Assembly (NCBI RefSeq): GCF_014596445.1
Contig: NZ_MECL01000074.1
Location: forward strand, 1 to 64,000
Source of the DNA: Streptomyces sp. CBMA29
Lineage (GTDB): Bacteria; Actinomycetota; Actinomycetes; Streptomycetales; Streptomycetaceae
Direction: 5' to 3'
Length of the DNA: 64,000 nucleotides
Numbering within the stretch: the first letter of the stretch is position 1; every line of letters starts with the position of its first letter. Below are positions 12,081 through 22,843 of this stretch, piece by piece. The position numbers and the translations under genes are program-made. The notes under the pieces are model-generated. The model worked only from the letters and a program-made list of their open reading frames with translations, did no database searches and had not been told where the DNA came from.

Positions 12081-12217
12081 GTGTGGTTGCTCGGCTGGGT
12101 GGGCCGGGTTTTTGGGGGCGCGGGGAACTGCGCGGCCAGCCACGGTGGTGGCGCGCCGTGGAAACCGGCCCCGGGGGGGGCAGATCCTGTGGCGGGTCCG
12201 GGCCGGAGGCCCGGTGG

Positions 12218-12856
12218 TTATACGGACGCCCGGAGCGCAGCGACGACGGCTGAGGTCAGGGCGTCGAGCTGCGCTCGGGAGCAGGCGGCGCGCATGACGG
12301 CCAGGCGCCAGTAGAGCGGACCGGCGATCAGATCGAGGGCGAGCTCGGGATCGGCGGTAGGGGACAACTCGCCGCGCGCGGCGGCCTGGCGTATGACGGC
12401 GACGGTGATACCGCCCTGGGCGTCGCGCAGCGCCGTGCGCAGCGTGTCGGCCAGCTCGGGGCTGCGCGCGGCCTCGGCCAGCAGATCGGGGATGATCTGC
12501 GCCGCGACCGGATGGCGCAGGGCCCGCGCGCTGACGTCGAGGAGGGCGCGGACGTCCCCGTACAACGTGCCGGTGTCGGGCACGGGAAGGCCCCGCGCGG
12601 CGACGTCGGACACCATGTCGAGGACCAGCGGCAGCTTCGAGCGCCACCGGCGGTACACGGCGGCCTTGCCGACCCCCGCGCGCCGGGCGATGCCCTCCAT
12701 CGACATGCGCCCGTATCCGACGGCGGCCAGCTCGGCGAAGACGGCCGCCCGGATCGCCTCGGTGACGTCCTCGCGCAGCACGGCGGCGCCCGCCGGAGCG
12801 CGGCGCGGACCGCCGGTCGTCGTGGACGGAGAAGCGGCCTCGGCGGAGTCGGTCAT
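12218..12856 (-). CDS. TetR-family transcriptional repressor
   Basis: A 212-residue regulator with an N-terminal helix-turn-helix at about residues 30-75 (GYGRMSMEGIARRAGVGKAAVYRRW) and a C-terminal all-helical ligand domain. ATG 12856 is chosen because the longer frame extends into the operator region. It is divergent from an exporter pair, and the shared 143-base interval holds two copies of one palindrome, so it most likely represses itself and the exporter. The ligand is unknown. Confidence 0.85.
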   Translation of the reverse strand: MTDSAEAASPSTTTGGPRRAPAGAAVLREDVTEAIRAAVFAELAAVGYGRMSMEGIARRAGVGKAAVYRRWRSKLPLVLDMVSDVAARGLPVPDTGTLYGDVRALLDVSARALRHPVAAQIIPDLLAEAARSPELADTLRTALRDAQGGITVAVIRQAAARGELSPTADPELALDLIAGPLYWRLAVMRAACSRAQLDALTSAVVAALRASV

Positions 12857-12884
12857 GCGAGCGATCCTAACCCGACGTGGCGAC

Positions 12885-12900
12885 GGAACGGTTGCGTTCC
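12885..12900. promoter_or_regulatory. Operator O1 for the TetR regulator
   Basis: GGAACG-GTTG-CGTTCC is a perfect 16-base palindrome, 29 bases from the TetR start codon. It is spaced exactly 50 bases centre to centre from a second, imperfect copy. Confidence 0.65.
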
Positions 12901-12934
12901 ATCCCGTGACTGCTCTACCGTCGATCGTGACGAC

Positions 12935-12950
12935 GATACGGGCCCGTTCC
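12935..12950. promoter_or_regulatory. Operator O2 for the TetR regulator
   Basis: GATACG-GGCC-CGTTCC keeps the 6-4-6 layout of O1, with an identical right half and two changes in the left half. It lies about 50 bases upstream of the permease start, where a repressor would block the exporter promoter. Confidence 0.55.
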
Positions 12951-12999
12951 GTCGTCGCGTACGCATTGCTCCACACCCGTCACACGAAGGCTGTCGCCC

Positions 13000-13914
13000 A
13001 TGCCCGTCGCCCTCGCCGCACCTCCGGAAAGCCCTCCGGCCACCCCGCCGCCCCTGCCGCCCGCCGCGCTCGCCGCCGCCCACGGCCTGAACGTCAGCGG
13101 CGCCCGCCCCGGAATCGTGGAGTACACCCGGCAGCTCTGGGCCCGCCGCCACTTCGTCACCACCTTCGCCGCCGCCCGGCAGGCCGCCCTCTACAGCGAC
13201 GCGCGCCTCGGCCAGCTCTGGCAGGTGCTCACCCCGCTGCTCAACGCGGCCGTCTACTTCCTGATCTTCGGACTGCTGCTCGGCGCGGGCCGTGGCGTCA
13301 CGGACTACATCCCGTTCCTGTGCACCGGGGTCTTCGTCTTCACCTTCACCCAGTCGGCCGTCCTCGGCGGCGCCCGCTCGCTGACCGACAACATCGGACT
13401 CGTCCGCGCCCTGCACTTCCCCCGCGCCTGCCTGCCGATCGCCGCCACCCTGCTCCAGCTCCGGCAGCTCCTGCTCTCGCTCGGCGTCCTGTCGGTCATC
13501 GTGGTCGCCGAGGGCATCCCGGTCACCACCCGCTGGCTGCTCGCCGTCCCCGCGCTGGCCCTCCAGTCGCTCTTCAACGCGGGACTGGCCCTGGGCCTGG
13601 CCCGCGTCGGGGCCAGGACCACCGACTTCGCCCAGGTGCTGCCCTTCGTCCTGCGGACCTGGATGTACGTCTCCGGCGTCTTCTACGACCTCTCCCGGTT
13701 CACCGTCGGCGCGCCGCACGCCGTCGCGATGATGCTCAACGTCAACCCCGCCCTGGTATATGTCGGTCTGATGCGTTTCGCACTGATCGACAGCGTCACC
13801 CGCGAACAGCTCCCGCCGCACATCTGGCCGCTCGCGGTCGGCTGGGCGGCGGTGGCCGCGTGCGCCGGGTACGCGTTCTTCTGGTCGTCGGAGGAGGAGT
13901 ACGGCCGTGGCTGA
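13000..13914 (+). CDS. ABC-2-type polysaccharide/teichoic acid export permease (Wzm/TagG-like)
   Basis: A 304-residue membrane protein with a Pro/Ala-rich cytoplasmic N-terminus and six hydrophobic segments from about residue 75 (LTPLLNAAVYFLIFGLLLG onwards). The sequence LGQLWQVLTPLLNA after an amphipathic helix and MLNVNPALVYVGLMRF near the C-terminus are typical of ABC-2 exporters of O-antigen or wall teichoic acid. It would form the channel that moves a lipid-linked polymer outward. It overlaps the ATPase gene by eight bases. The substrate cannot be told from the sequence, and no glycosyltransferases are adjacent. Confidence 0.83.
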   Translation: MPVALAAPPESPPATPPPLPPAALAAAHGLNVSGARPGIVEYTRQLWARRHFVTTFAAARQAALYSDARLGQLWQVLTPLLNAAVYFLIFGLLLGAGRGVTDYIPFLCTGVFVFTFTQSAVLGGARSLTDNIGLVRALHFPRACLPIAATLLQLRQLLLSLGVLSVIVVAEGIPVTTRWLLAVPALALQSLFNAGLALGLARVGARTTDFAQVLPFVLRTWMYVSGVFYDLSRFTVGAPHAVAMMLNVNPALVYVGLMRFALIDSVTREQLPPHIWPLAVGWAAVAACAGYAFFWSSEEEYGRG

Positions 13915-14806
13915 ACCAACGGACGAGGCAACGCAGGAGACCGCGCTGAACGCCGTCCCTGACAGCGTCAGGGGCCTGGCCCCCGAGCTGGCTCCCGCCC
14001 TGGACCCGAAGATCGCCCCCGAGGTCGCCCCGCGCCTCGTCCGCCCCCTGGTGCCCACCGTCATCGTCGACGGACTGCACGTCGTCTACCGGATCTACGG
14101 CGCGGGCACCGGCCGGGGCAACGCGACCTCCGCCCTGCACCGGCTGGTCTCCCGCAGGGCCTCGCCGAACGTCCACACCGTGCACGCGGTCAAGGGCGTC
14201 ACCTTCACGGCCTACCGCGGTGAGGCGATCGGCATCATCGGCTCCAACGGCTCGGGCAAGTCCACCCTGCTCAAGGCCATCGCGGGCCTGCTCCCCGCCG
14301 ACCGCGGCCGGGTCTACACCGACGGCCAGCCGTCCCTGCTCGGCGTCAACGCCGCCCTGCTCAACGACCTGACCGGCGAGCGCAACGTCATCCTCGGCGG
14401 CCTGGCCATGGGCATGTCCCAGGAGGAGGTGCGCGAGCGGTACGAGGGCATCGTCGAGTTCTCCGGGATCAACGAGAAGGACGACTTCATCTCGCTGCCG
14501 ATGCGGACGTACTCCTCCGGCATGGCGGCCCGGCTGCGCTTCTCGATCGCGGCGGCCAAGAACCACGACGTGCTGATGATCGACGAGGCGCTGGCCACCG
14601 GCGACCGCGCCTTCCAGAAGCGCTCGGAGGACCGGATCAGGGAACTGCGCAAGGAGGCGGGCACCGTCTTCCTCGTCAGTCACAACAACAGTTCCATCCG
14701 CGACACCTGCGACCGCGTGATCTGGCTGGAGAGGGGCGAGCTGTTGATGGACGGCCCGACCGAAGAGGTCGTCGCCGCCTACGAGGAGCACAGCGGCGGC
14801 AGCTGA
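13907..14806 (+). CDS. ABC transporter ATP-binding protein, Wzt/TagH-like
   Basis: A 299-residue ATPase that should energise the preceding permease. An unusual 45-residue N-terminal extension (APELAPALDPKIAPEVAPRLV) precedes the nucleotide-binding domain. Walker A is GSNGSGKST at 112-120, the signature region is TYSSGMAARLRFSIA, Walker B is VLMIDEALATGD, and the switch His lies in FLVSHNN. The signature SSGM is the usual variant in polysaccharide exporters. There is no C-terminal carbohydrate-binding domain, unlike long Wzt proteins. GTG start inside the permease gene; translational coupling is likely. Confidence 0.85.
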   Translation: MAEPTDEATQETALNAVPDSVRGLAPELAPALDPKIAPEVAPRLVRPLVPTVIVDGLHVVYRIYGAGTGRGNATSALHRLVSRRASPNVHTVHAVKGVTFTAYRGEAIGIIGSNGSGKSTLLKAIAGLLPADRGRVYTDGQPSLLGVNAALLNDLTGERNVILGGLAMGMSQEEVRERYEGIVEFSGINEKDDFISLPMRTYSSGMAARLRFSIAAAKNHDVLMIDEALATGDRAFQKRSEDRIRELRKEAGTVFLVSHNNSSIRDTCDRVIWLERGELLMDGPTEEVVAAYEEHSGGS

Positions 14807-15149
14807 ACCGCTGGTCGCGGCACATGTCGATGCTCTCAAGGCTTGAAGTACGGAGCCCGCTCCTGCATCGTCTCCAGGGAGATCACCGCGCCGGGGCGGC
14901 TTTCGAGCGGCCCGTACCCGGCGCGGGTGCGGGGACACCGGCACCCGGACGGCTCGCGGTCACGAGCCGGTGTGGTGCCGGCCACTGTGTTCACGGCACA
15001 GTGCGCCACGATTCTCTGCGTCGTCGGCACATTGTCGGGTGTATCCGGGCTTTCTAGCCTCGGACCCAGGGCCTCGGAGTACCCGGGGCCGCCCGGCCCC
15101 ATCGACCAGGCTCCCGTCCCGCACCGCGTCGAACCAAAGGACGTCAGCA
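14807..15149 (+). promoter_or_regulatory. Gene-free interval with a possible promoter for the importer operon
   Basis: No gene is supported in these 343 bases. TTGTCG (15032-15037) and TAGCCT (15055-15060), 17 bases apart, are a candidate sigma-70-type promoter leaving a leader of about 90 bases before the lipoprotein gene. AAAGG at 15136-15140 is the likely ribosome binding site. Confidence 0.35.
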
Positions 15150-16757
15150 ATGACCAGGAAGCACCTCAAGCCGTCCGTCGCGGTCGCGGCATGTGCGGTC
15201 GCGACCGTAACGCTCGCCGCCTGCGGTTCCGGCTCAGGCTCCGGCACCAAGGCGAGCGCAGGCCCGGCCTCGTACGTCTCCGGCGGCACGTTCACCGTCG
15301 GGCTCAACGACGACCCGGGCAGCCTCTCGCCGCTCACCGGAGTCTCGCTCGTGCAGCGCCAGCTCGTGCCCTACGCCTACGAGTCGCTCGTCTACACCTC
15401 GGGGGACGGCCAGTCCCTGCCGTGGCTCGCGAAGAGCTGGACGCAGACCCCCACCTCCGTGACGTACACCCTCAAGGACGGCGTCACCTGTTCCGACGGC
15501 AGCGAGTTCACGGCCGCGACGGCCGCGAACAACATCACCTACCAGGCGGACGCCAAGCACGGCACCTTCTGGCACGGCTCCGACGTCACCGCCGACATGA
15601 AGGCCACGGCCGAGGGCGACAAGCTCACGATCACCTCGAAGACCGCCAACCCGTTCCTGCTCAGCATGACGGGCGAGGTCGAGATGGTCTGCCAGGGCGG
15701 CCTCGACAAGCCCGACTCGCTGAAGAACGCGACCAACGGCACGGCGCTGTTCCGCCTGACCACCGCCAAGGCGGGCAACGAGTACGTCTACACCAAGCGC
15801 ACCGACTACACCTGGGGACCCCAGGGCGTCACCAGCGGCACCAAGGGACTGCCCGACAAGGTCGTCGGGAAGGTCGTGACCGACGAGTCCACGGCGGCCA
15901 ACCTGCTGCTGTCCGGCGGACTCAACGCGGCAGCCGTGGCGGGCACCGACCGCGACCGCCTCCAGGCCGCCAAGCTCGCCTCCAAGGGCGTGCCGAACCC
16001 GATCGGCGAGATGCTCTTCAACGAGCGCTCCAGCCGGCCGACCTCCGACGAGCGCGTGCGCAAGGCGCTGACCCTCGCCCTCGACCGCTCCTCGGTCGGC
16101 GACCTCGTCACCAACGGCCATCCCGAGGAGATGAAGTCGCTGGTCGTCCAGGCGCCGTTCCTGTGCGTCAAGGGCGGCCCGAAGTGGACGCTGCCCGCCA
16201 CCGACAAGGCGAAGGCCGGCGCGCTGCTGGACGAGGCCGGGTACACGGCCGGCTCCGGCGGCAAGCGCTCCAAGGACGGCAAGCCGCTGACCATCCGCTT
16301 CCTGTACGACGCGGGCACGCCCAGCCACTCCGCCGCCGCCGAGGAGATCCAGGCCGAATGGAAGGAGATCGGCGTCGACACCAAGCTCGTCGCCGAGGAC
16401 CCGACCGGCTGGTCCACCGACCTCTACCAGTCCTACGACTGGGACACCGGCTTCATCCAGCTCGCCCCCAACAAGCCCTCCACGCTCAGCCTGTTCTTCC
16501 TCGGCGCCACCAGCGAGAAGGGCGGCTACAACTTCATGGACGTGCAGAATCCCGCGTACAACGACCTGGCCAAGCAGGCGATGACCGCCAAGGACACCAC
16601 GGCGGCGTGCGACCTGTGGCAGAGCGCGGAGAAGGAACTGATCGACCGGGCCGACGCCTACCCCCTCGCGCAGACCGCGTCGCCGACCTTCTTCAACAAG
16701 GCCACCGCCGACGTGCCGTGGGGCATCTCGCCCACGACCATCCGCATGCTGGGCTGA
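15150..16757 (+). CDS. Family 5 extracellular solute-binding lipoprotein of a peptide/opine-type ABC importer
   Basis: A 535-residue lipoprotein. The signal peptide ends in the lipobox LAAC (Cys at about residue 25) and is followed by a Gly/Ser linker. The SBP_bac_5 fold follows (YVSGGTFTVGLNDDPGSLSPL, YTLKDGVTCSDGSEFTA, RVRKALTLALDRSSV). It captures oligopeptides or other organic solutes outside the membrane and passes them to the permeases encoded directly downstream, four bases away. Family 5 proteins also bind nickel, sugars and opines, so the ligand must be judged from the operon, which points to a cyclic or acylated amino compound. Confidence 0.9.
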   Translation: MTRKHLKPSVAVAACAVATVTLAACGSGSGSGTKASAGPASYVSGGTFTVGLNDDPGSLSPLTGVSLVQRQLVPYAYESLVYTSGDGQSLPWLAKSWTQTPTSVTYTLKDGVTCSDGSEFTAATAANNITYQADAKHGTFWHGSDVTADMKATAEGDKLTITSKTANPFLLSMTGEVEMVCQGGLDKPDSLKNATNGTALFRLTTAKAGNEYVYTKRTDYTWGPQGVTSGTKGLPDKVVGKVVTDESTAANLLLSGGLNAAAVAGTDRDRLQAAKLASKGVPNPIGEMLFNERSSRPTSDERVRKALTLALDRSSVGDLVTNGHPEEMKSLVVQAPFLCVKGGPKWTLPATDKAKAGALLDEAGYTAGSGGKRSKDGKPLTIRFLYDAGTPSHSAAAEEIQAEWKEIGVDTKLVAEDPTGWSTDLYQSYDWDTGFIQLAPNKPSTLSLFFLGATSEKGGYNFMDVQNPAYNDLAKQAMTAKDTTAACDLWQSAEKELIDRADAYPLAQTASPTFFNKATADVPWGISPTTIRMLG

Positions 16758-16761
16758 CAGC

Positions 16762-17798
16762 ATGACGATCCCTTCGAACGCGGTCACCACCGCGGCGCCC
16801 CCCGAGCAGGCCGAACCGGCCGCCGCTCGGGCCGGGCGCCCCCGGCTCCTGGCCGGATCGCCGAGGCTCGAATTCGTCCTGCGACGACTGCGTCGCGCGG
16901 CGATCTCGTTCGCCGTCGTGCTGGTGGCGTCGTTCTTCATGGTCCAGCTCGTGCCGGGCGACCCGGTACGAGCGGCCCTGGGGCCCACCGCCCCGCTCTC
17001 CACGGTGAACGCGCTGCGGCAGCAACTCGGCCTCGACCAGTCGCTGTGGGCCCAGTTCACCCACTACGTCACCGCGCTGCTGCACGGCGACCTCGGTACG
17101 TCGATCACCTCGCAGCGACCGGTCTCCCAGATCCTCGGCGAGCGGCTGCCCACCACGCTCCTGCTGGCCGTGATCTCCTTCCTCGTCGCCGTCGTCGGCG
17201 CGTTCCCGATCGGCGTCGCTACGGCGGTCTCGGCCCGGAGCGGCCGCCGCCGCTTCCTCGACCTGGGGTTGTCGGGGCTGCTCGGCGTCCTCATCGCGAT
17301 CCCGAACTTCCTGCTCGCGGTGCTGCTCATCGCGACCCTCGGCGTCGGCCTGCCGCTCTTCCCGCCCGCGGGATGGGGCACGCCCAGCCAGGCGGTGCTG
17401 CCCGTGCTCGCGCTGGCCATCGGGCCGCTGGCCTACCTGGCCCGGATCGTGCACATCGAGATGCTGCGCGTGCTGGACGCCCCGTACCTGACCACCGCGC
17501 GCAGCAAACGGCTGCCCGGCCGACTGCTGTACCTGCGGCACGCGCTGCCCAACATCGTCACCGCCGCCCTCACCGCGGGCGGCGTGGTGCTCGTCGGACT
17601 CGTCGCGGGCACCGTGCTCGTGGAGACGGTGTTCACCGTGCCCGGCATCGGGTCCACGATCGTCTCCTCGATCACGGCCAAGGACTACCCGCTGATCCAG
17701 GGGATCGTGCTCGTGTACGCGCTGCTCGTCCTCGGGGCGAACCTCGTCATCGACTTCGCCATCGCGATCCTGGACCCGCGCTCGACGATCGCGGAGGC

Positions 17799-17802
<4 letters not shown>
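16762..17802 (+). CDS. ABC importer permease, DppB/OppB type
   Basis: A 346-residue inner-membrane permease with about six transmembrane helices. The N-terminal segment RRAAISFAVVLVASFFMVQLVPGDPVRAALGP is typical of DppB, as is the periplasmic loop region LGLDQSLWAQFTHYVTALLHGDLGTS. The EAA-type cytoplasmic loop that docks the ATPase lies near TTARSKRLPGRLLYLRHALPN. It overlaps the next gene by ATGA. Confidence 0.9.
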
Positions 17803-19510
<1,708 letters not shown>

Positions 19511-19514
<4 letters not shown>

Positions 19515-20443
19515 GCACGCTCGAATTCGACCACGTCACGGTGCGCTTCGGCCACGGCCGGGCCGCCCGGACGGCCGTCGACGACGCCTCGCTCGTCGTC
19601 CGCTCCGGCCGGACGCTCGGGCTCGTCGGCGAGTCGGGGTCGGGCAAGTCGACCATGGCGCGGGTCGCCGTGGGGCTGGCGCGCGCCGACGCGGGCACCG
19701 TACGTCTCGACGGCGTCGACCTCACCGGCCGCTCGCGCGAGGCCAAACTGGCCCGCCGCCGGGTGCAGATGGTCTTCCAGGACCCGCTCGCGGCGCTCGA
19801 CCCGCGGATGCCCGTGGGCGTCTCCGTCGCCGAGGGCCTGCTCGCCACCGGCCGGCGGCTCAACCGGACCGACCGGGAGGCACGGGTCCGCGAACTGCTC
19901 GACCTCGTCCACATCGACCCGTCCCGGGCGGGGGAGCGACCGGCCCGCTTCTCCGGCGGCCAGCGGCAACGGATCACCATCGCGCGGGCGCTGGCGGCCG
20001 AACCCGCCGTACTCGTCGCCGACGAGATCACCTCGGCGCTCGACGTCAGCGTCCAGGGCGTGGTCCTGAATCTGCTGCGCGAGCTCCAGAGCGAACTCGA
20101 CCTGACCATGCTGTTCATCTCGCACAACCTCGCCGTGGTGCGCTACGTGAGCGACGAGGTCACCGTCATGCGGGCCGGCCGCGTCGTCGAGCACGGGCCC
20201 ACCGACGCCGTGCTCGCCGACCCCGCCGATCCGTACACCCGCGAACTGCTGCGGTCGATCCCCGTCATGGGAAGGCCGCTCGACCTCGACGACCTCGACA
20301 GCGCTCCCGACCTCGACGGTGCTCCCGACCTCGACAGTGCTGCCGACCTCGACTACACCACCGACCTCGACAAGGCTCCCGCACGCGAGAGCACCCCCGA
20401 CCTCGACACCAGCCTCGACCTCGACGGCACCCCTCGACCCTGA
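19511..20443 (+). CDS. ABC importer ATP-binding protein, DppF type, with DLD-repeat tail
   Basis: A 310-residue ATPase with Walker A GESGSGKST, the Q-loop region VQMVFQDPLAALDPRM, signature FSGGQRQR and Walker B VLVADEITSALD. GTG 19511 overlaps the upstream stop by four bases. Instead of the usual zinc-like Cys motif of OppF proteins, the last 50 residues are a low-complexity acidic tail of DLDSAPDLDGAPDLDS-type repeats encoded by an 18-base period. The tail is probably disordered and dispensable for catalysis. Confidence 0.87.
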
Positions 20444-20465
20444 AGACCCCTGAAGACCCCTGAGA
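20280..20465 (+). repeat. Acidic 18-bp coding repeat and adjoining 10-bp repeat
   Basis: CTCGAC-centred units of 18 bases recur at about 20280-20425 and encode the DLD-rich tail. Just downstream, GACCCCTGAA recurs (20438-20465) and copies the stop codon region. Both look like slippage products. Confidence 0.7.
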
Positions 20466-20483
20466 ACCGGAGGAACACCTGAG

Positions 20484-21968
20484 ATGCGGTCGCCCATGAG
20501 CTCCGTGCCCGACCTCGTCCTGCGCCGCGCGCGCGTCCCGCGCACCACGGGTCAGTGGGACCTCGTGCTGCGCGACGGCCTGATCGCGAGCGTCGCGCCG
20601 ACCGGCGGCGAACTCCCGTCGGCGGCGGCCCTCGACCTCGACGGGCGCTTCGTGCGCCCCGGCCTGTGGGACGCGCACACCCACTTCGACCAGTGGGTCA
20701 TCCGCAGCCGCCGGGTCGACCTCGCCCCGGCCGCGTCCGCCGCGCACGCGGCGACGATCATGCGCGAGGCGCTGGCCGCCACCGCGTCCGACCTCCTGGT
20801 CGGCTACGGCTTCCGGGACGCGCTGTGGCCCGACGCCCCGAGCCTCGCCGCCCTCGACGCGATCTCGGCCGACCGCGGCCTGGTGCTCGTCTCCGGCGAC
20901 CTGCACTGCGGCTGGATCAACTCCGCCGCCGCGCGCCGCCTCGGCGTGCGCCCGCCCGAGGACGGCATGCTGCGCGAGACCGAGTGGATCGGCACGCTCG
21001 ACGTCCTCGACCGCGACCACCGGCCCGAGGCGGCCGATCACCGGGCCGCGGCGCAGGCCGCCGCGGCCAGGGGAGTCGTCGGGATCGTGGACTTCGAGAA
21101 CGCCGACATCACCCGCTTCTGGCCCGAGCGGGTCGCCGCCGGAGTGACCGCGCTGCGCGTGGAGGCGTCGGTGTGGCCCGACCGGCTCGACGACGCGATC
21201 GGGCGCGGCCTGCGGACCGGCGACGTCCTCGAACCGAGCGGGCTCATCACCATGGGGCGGCTCAAGATCGTGGTCGACGGCTCCCTCAACACCCGTACGG
21301 CGCTGTGCTGGGACCCCTACCCGGGGCTGCCCGCCGACCACCCGCACCCGTGCGGAGTGCAGTCCGTCGCACCCGAGCGGGTCGGGGAACTGCTCGCCCG
21401 CGCGGACGCGGCGGGCATCGCGGCGGCCGTCCACGCCATCGGCGACCGCGCCAACACCCAGGTGATCGACGCCTTCGAGCGCCTGGGCATACCGGGCACC
21501 GTCGAGCACGCGCAGCTCGTGTCCGCCGCCGACTTCGCCCGCTTCGGCCGGCTCGGCCTGGTCGCGAGCGTGCAGCCCGAGCACGCCATGGACGACCGCG
21601 ACGTCGCCGACACGCACTGGGCGGGCCGCGGCGACCGGGCGTTCGCGTTCCGCTCGCTGCTGGACGCGGGGGCGATCCTCGCGCTCGGCTCCGACGCGCC
21701 CGTCTCGCCGCTCGACCCCTGGGTGGCGATCAGCGCCGCCGTCTCGCGCAGCCGCGACGGCCGCGAGCCCTGGCACCCGGACGAGCGGATCACCCGCGAG
21801 GCGGCCCTGTCCGCGAGCGCCCGCGGCCGGATGGACGTGACGGCCGGTGACCCGGCCGACCTCGTCGTCCTCGACGAGGACCCGCTGGAGCTGGACGCCG
21901 AAGCGCTGCGCACCCTGCCGGTCGCCGCCACCGTGCTGGGCGGCCGGCCCACCTGGACGAACCTGTAG
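20484..21968 (+). CDS. Metal-dependent amidohydrolase, YtcJ-like
   Basis: A 494-residue Amidohydro_3-type enzyme. An N-terminal beta-sandwich begins PDLVLRRARV, the first metal-binding motif is DAHTHFDQW, a later histidine lies in HAIGDRANTQ, another in VEHAQLV, and the last Asp motif is LGSDAPVSPLDPW. The C-terminal small domain closes with GDPADLVVLDEDP. It would hydrolyse a C-N bond in an amide, cyclic amide or amidine. Being the first gene after the importer, it probably acts on the imported compound. Confidence 0.87.
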   Translation: MRSPMSSVPDLVLRRARVPRTTGQWDLVLRDGLIASVAPTGGELPSAAALDLDGRFVRPGLWDAHTHFDQWVIRSRRVDLAPAASAAHAATIMREALAATASDLLVGYGFRDALWPDAPSLAALDAISADRGLVLVSGDLHCGWINSAAARRLGVRPPEDGMLRETEWIGTLDVLDRDHRPEAADHRAAAQAAAARGVVGIVDFENADITRFWPERVAAGVTALRVEASVWPDRLDDAIGRGLRTGDVLEPSGLITMGRLKIVVDGSLNTRTALCWDPYPGLPADHPHPCGVQSVAPERVGELLARADAAGIAAAVHAIGDRANTQVIDAFERLGIPGTVEHAQLVSAADFARFGRLGLVASVQPEHAMDDRDVADTHWAGRGDRAFAFRSLLDAGAILALGSDAPVSPLDPWVAISAAVSRSRDGREPWHPDERITREAALSASARGRMDVTAGDPADLVVLDEDPLELDAEALRTLPVAATVLGGRPTWTNL

Positions 21969-21976
21969 GAGATCCG

Positions 21977-22843
21977 ATGCCCACCCTCATCACACCCGCC
22001 GGCATCGAGGTCCACTACGAGACCGACGGCGACCCGGCCGGGCGGCCATTGGTGCTCGTGCACGGCGGCGGCGCCCAGCTCATCGGCTGGCACGACGAAT
22101 TCGTGGCGCGGCTGGCCGACGCGGGCTTCTTCGTCGTACGCCCGGACAACCGCGACGTCGGGCTCTCCCAGCAGACCGGCGGACCCGACGAGTTCGCCGC
22201 CACGTACGACCTCTCCGACATGGCCGACGACGTCGTCGCGCTCCTGGACCACCTCGGCATCGGCAGTGCGCACCTGGCCGGTATGTCGATGGGCGGCTAC
22301 ATCGCGCAGTTGGTCGCGATCGAGCACCCCGAACGGGTCGCGAGCCTCGGCCTGATGTCGACCTCGCCGTCGAGTGAGCCGGAGTTCCTGGTCGGGACGC
22401 ACGGGGACGGTCAGCCGGTGTCGCGGGCGCCCGAACTTCTCGGCCGGGCGGCCTACATCGAGATGTTCGTCGGCGGCCAGCGGAGCTACCAGTCGCCGGG
22501 CTTCCCCTTCGACGCCGAGGAGTCGGCGGCCCTCGGCGCCCGCTACTACGACCGGGTCTACCGGCCAGACGGCCTGGTGCGGCAGTGGAACGCCATGCTG
22601 CGCGGCCCGTTGGAGCGCCGCGACGACCTGTGCGAGGTCACGGTGCCGACGCTGGTCATCCACGGGCGCGGCGACCAGTCCCTGCACTGGCGGGCCGCGC
22701 TGGCCTTCGCCGAGATCATGCCGCGGGCCGAGGTGCACCTCTATGAGGAGATGGGCCACGACATCCCGCGGGAGCTGTGGCCCGACTTCGTCCGGGCGTT
22801 CGCCCGTACGGCGGCGCGAGCGGAGCGCGGCGACCATGCGTGA
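21977..22843 (+). CDS. Alpha/beta hydrolase
   Basis: A 288-residue hydrolase with the oxyanion strand LVLVHGGGAQ, the nucleophile elbow GMSMGG (Ser104), a cap region (about 140-200), an Asp in VIHGRGDQS, and the catalytic His in MGHDIP. It likely cleaves an ester, lactone or similar bond. It starts nine bases after the amidohydrolase stop and overlaps the next gene by eight bases, so it belongs to the same transcript. The substrate is unknown; the aclacinomycin methylesterase-like subgroup has similar motifs. Confidence 0.85.
   Translation: MPTLITPAGIEVHYETDGDPAGRPLVLVHGGGAQLIGWHDEFVARLADAGFFVVRPDNRDVGLSQQTGGPDEFAATYDLSDMADDVVALLDHLGIGSAHLAGMSMGGYIAQLVAIEHPERVASLGLMSTSPSSEPEFLVGTHGDGQPVSRAPELLGRAAYIEMFVGGQRSYQSPGFPFDAEESAALGARYYDRVYRPDGLVRQWNAMLRGPLERRDDLCEVTVPTLVIHGRGDQSLHWRAALAFAEIMPRAEVHLYEEMGHDIPRELWPDFVRAFARTAARAERGDHA

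Noticed and set aside
11604-12647. Minus-strand frame rich in TDKHPAGPRRTPKGARG repeats, and three plus-strand repeat frames
   Set aside because: All come from the 80-bp DNA repeat, whose length is not a multiple of three, so each frame is a rotation of the same non-coding unit.
14843-16765. A 640-codon plus-strand frame over the solute-binding protein gene
   Set aside because: It is out of frame with a clear lipoprotein and is an Arg-rich shadow.
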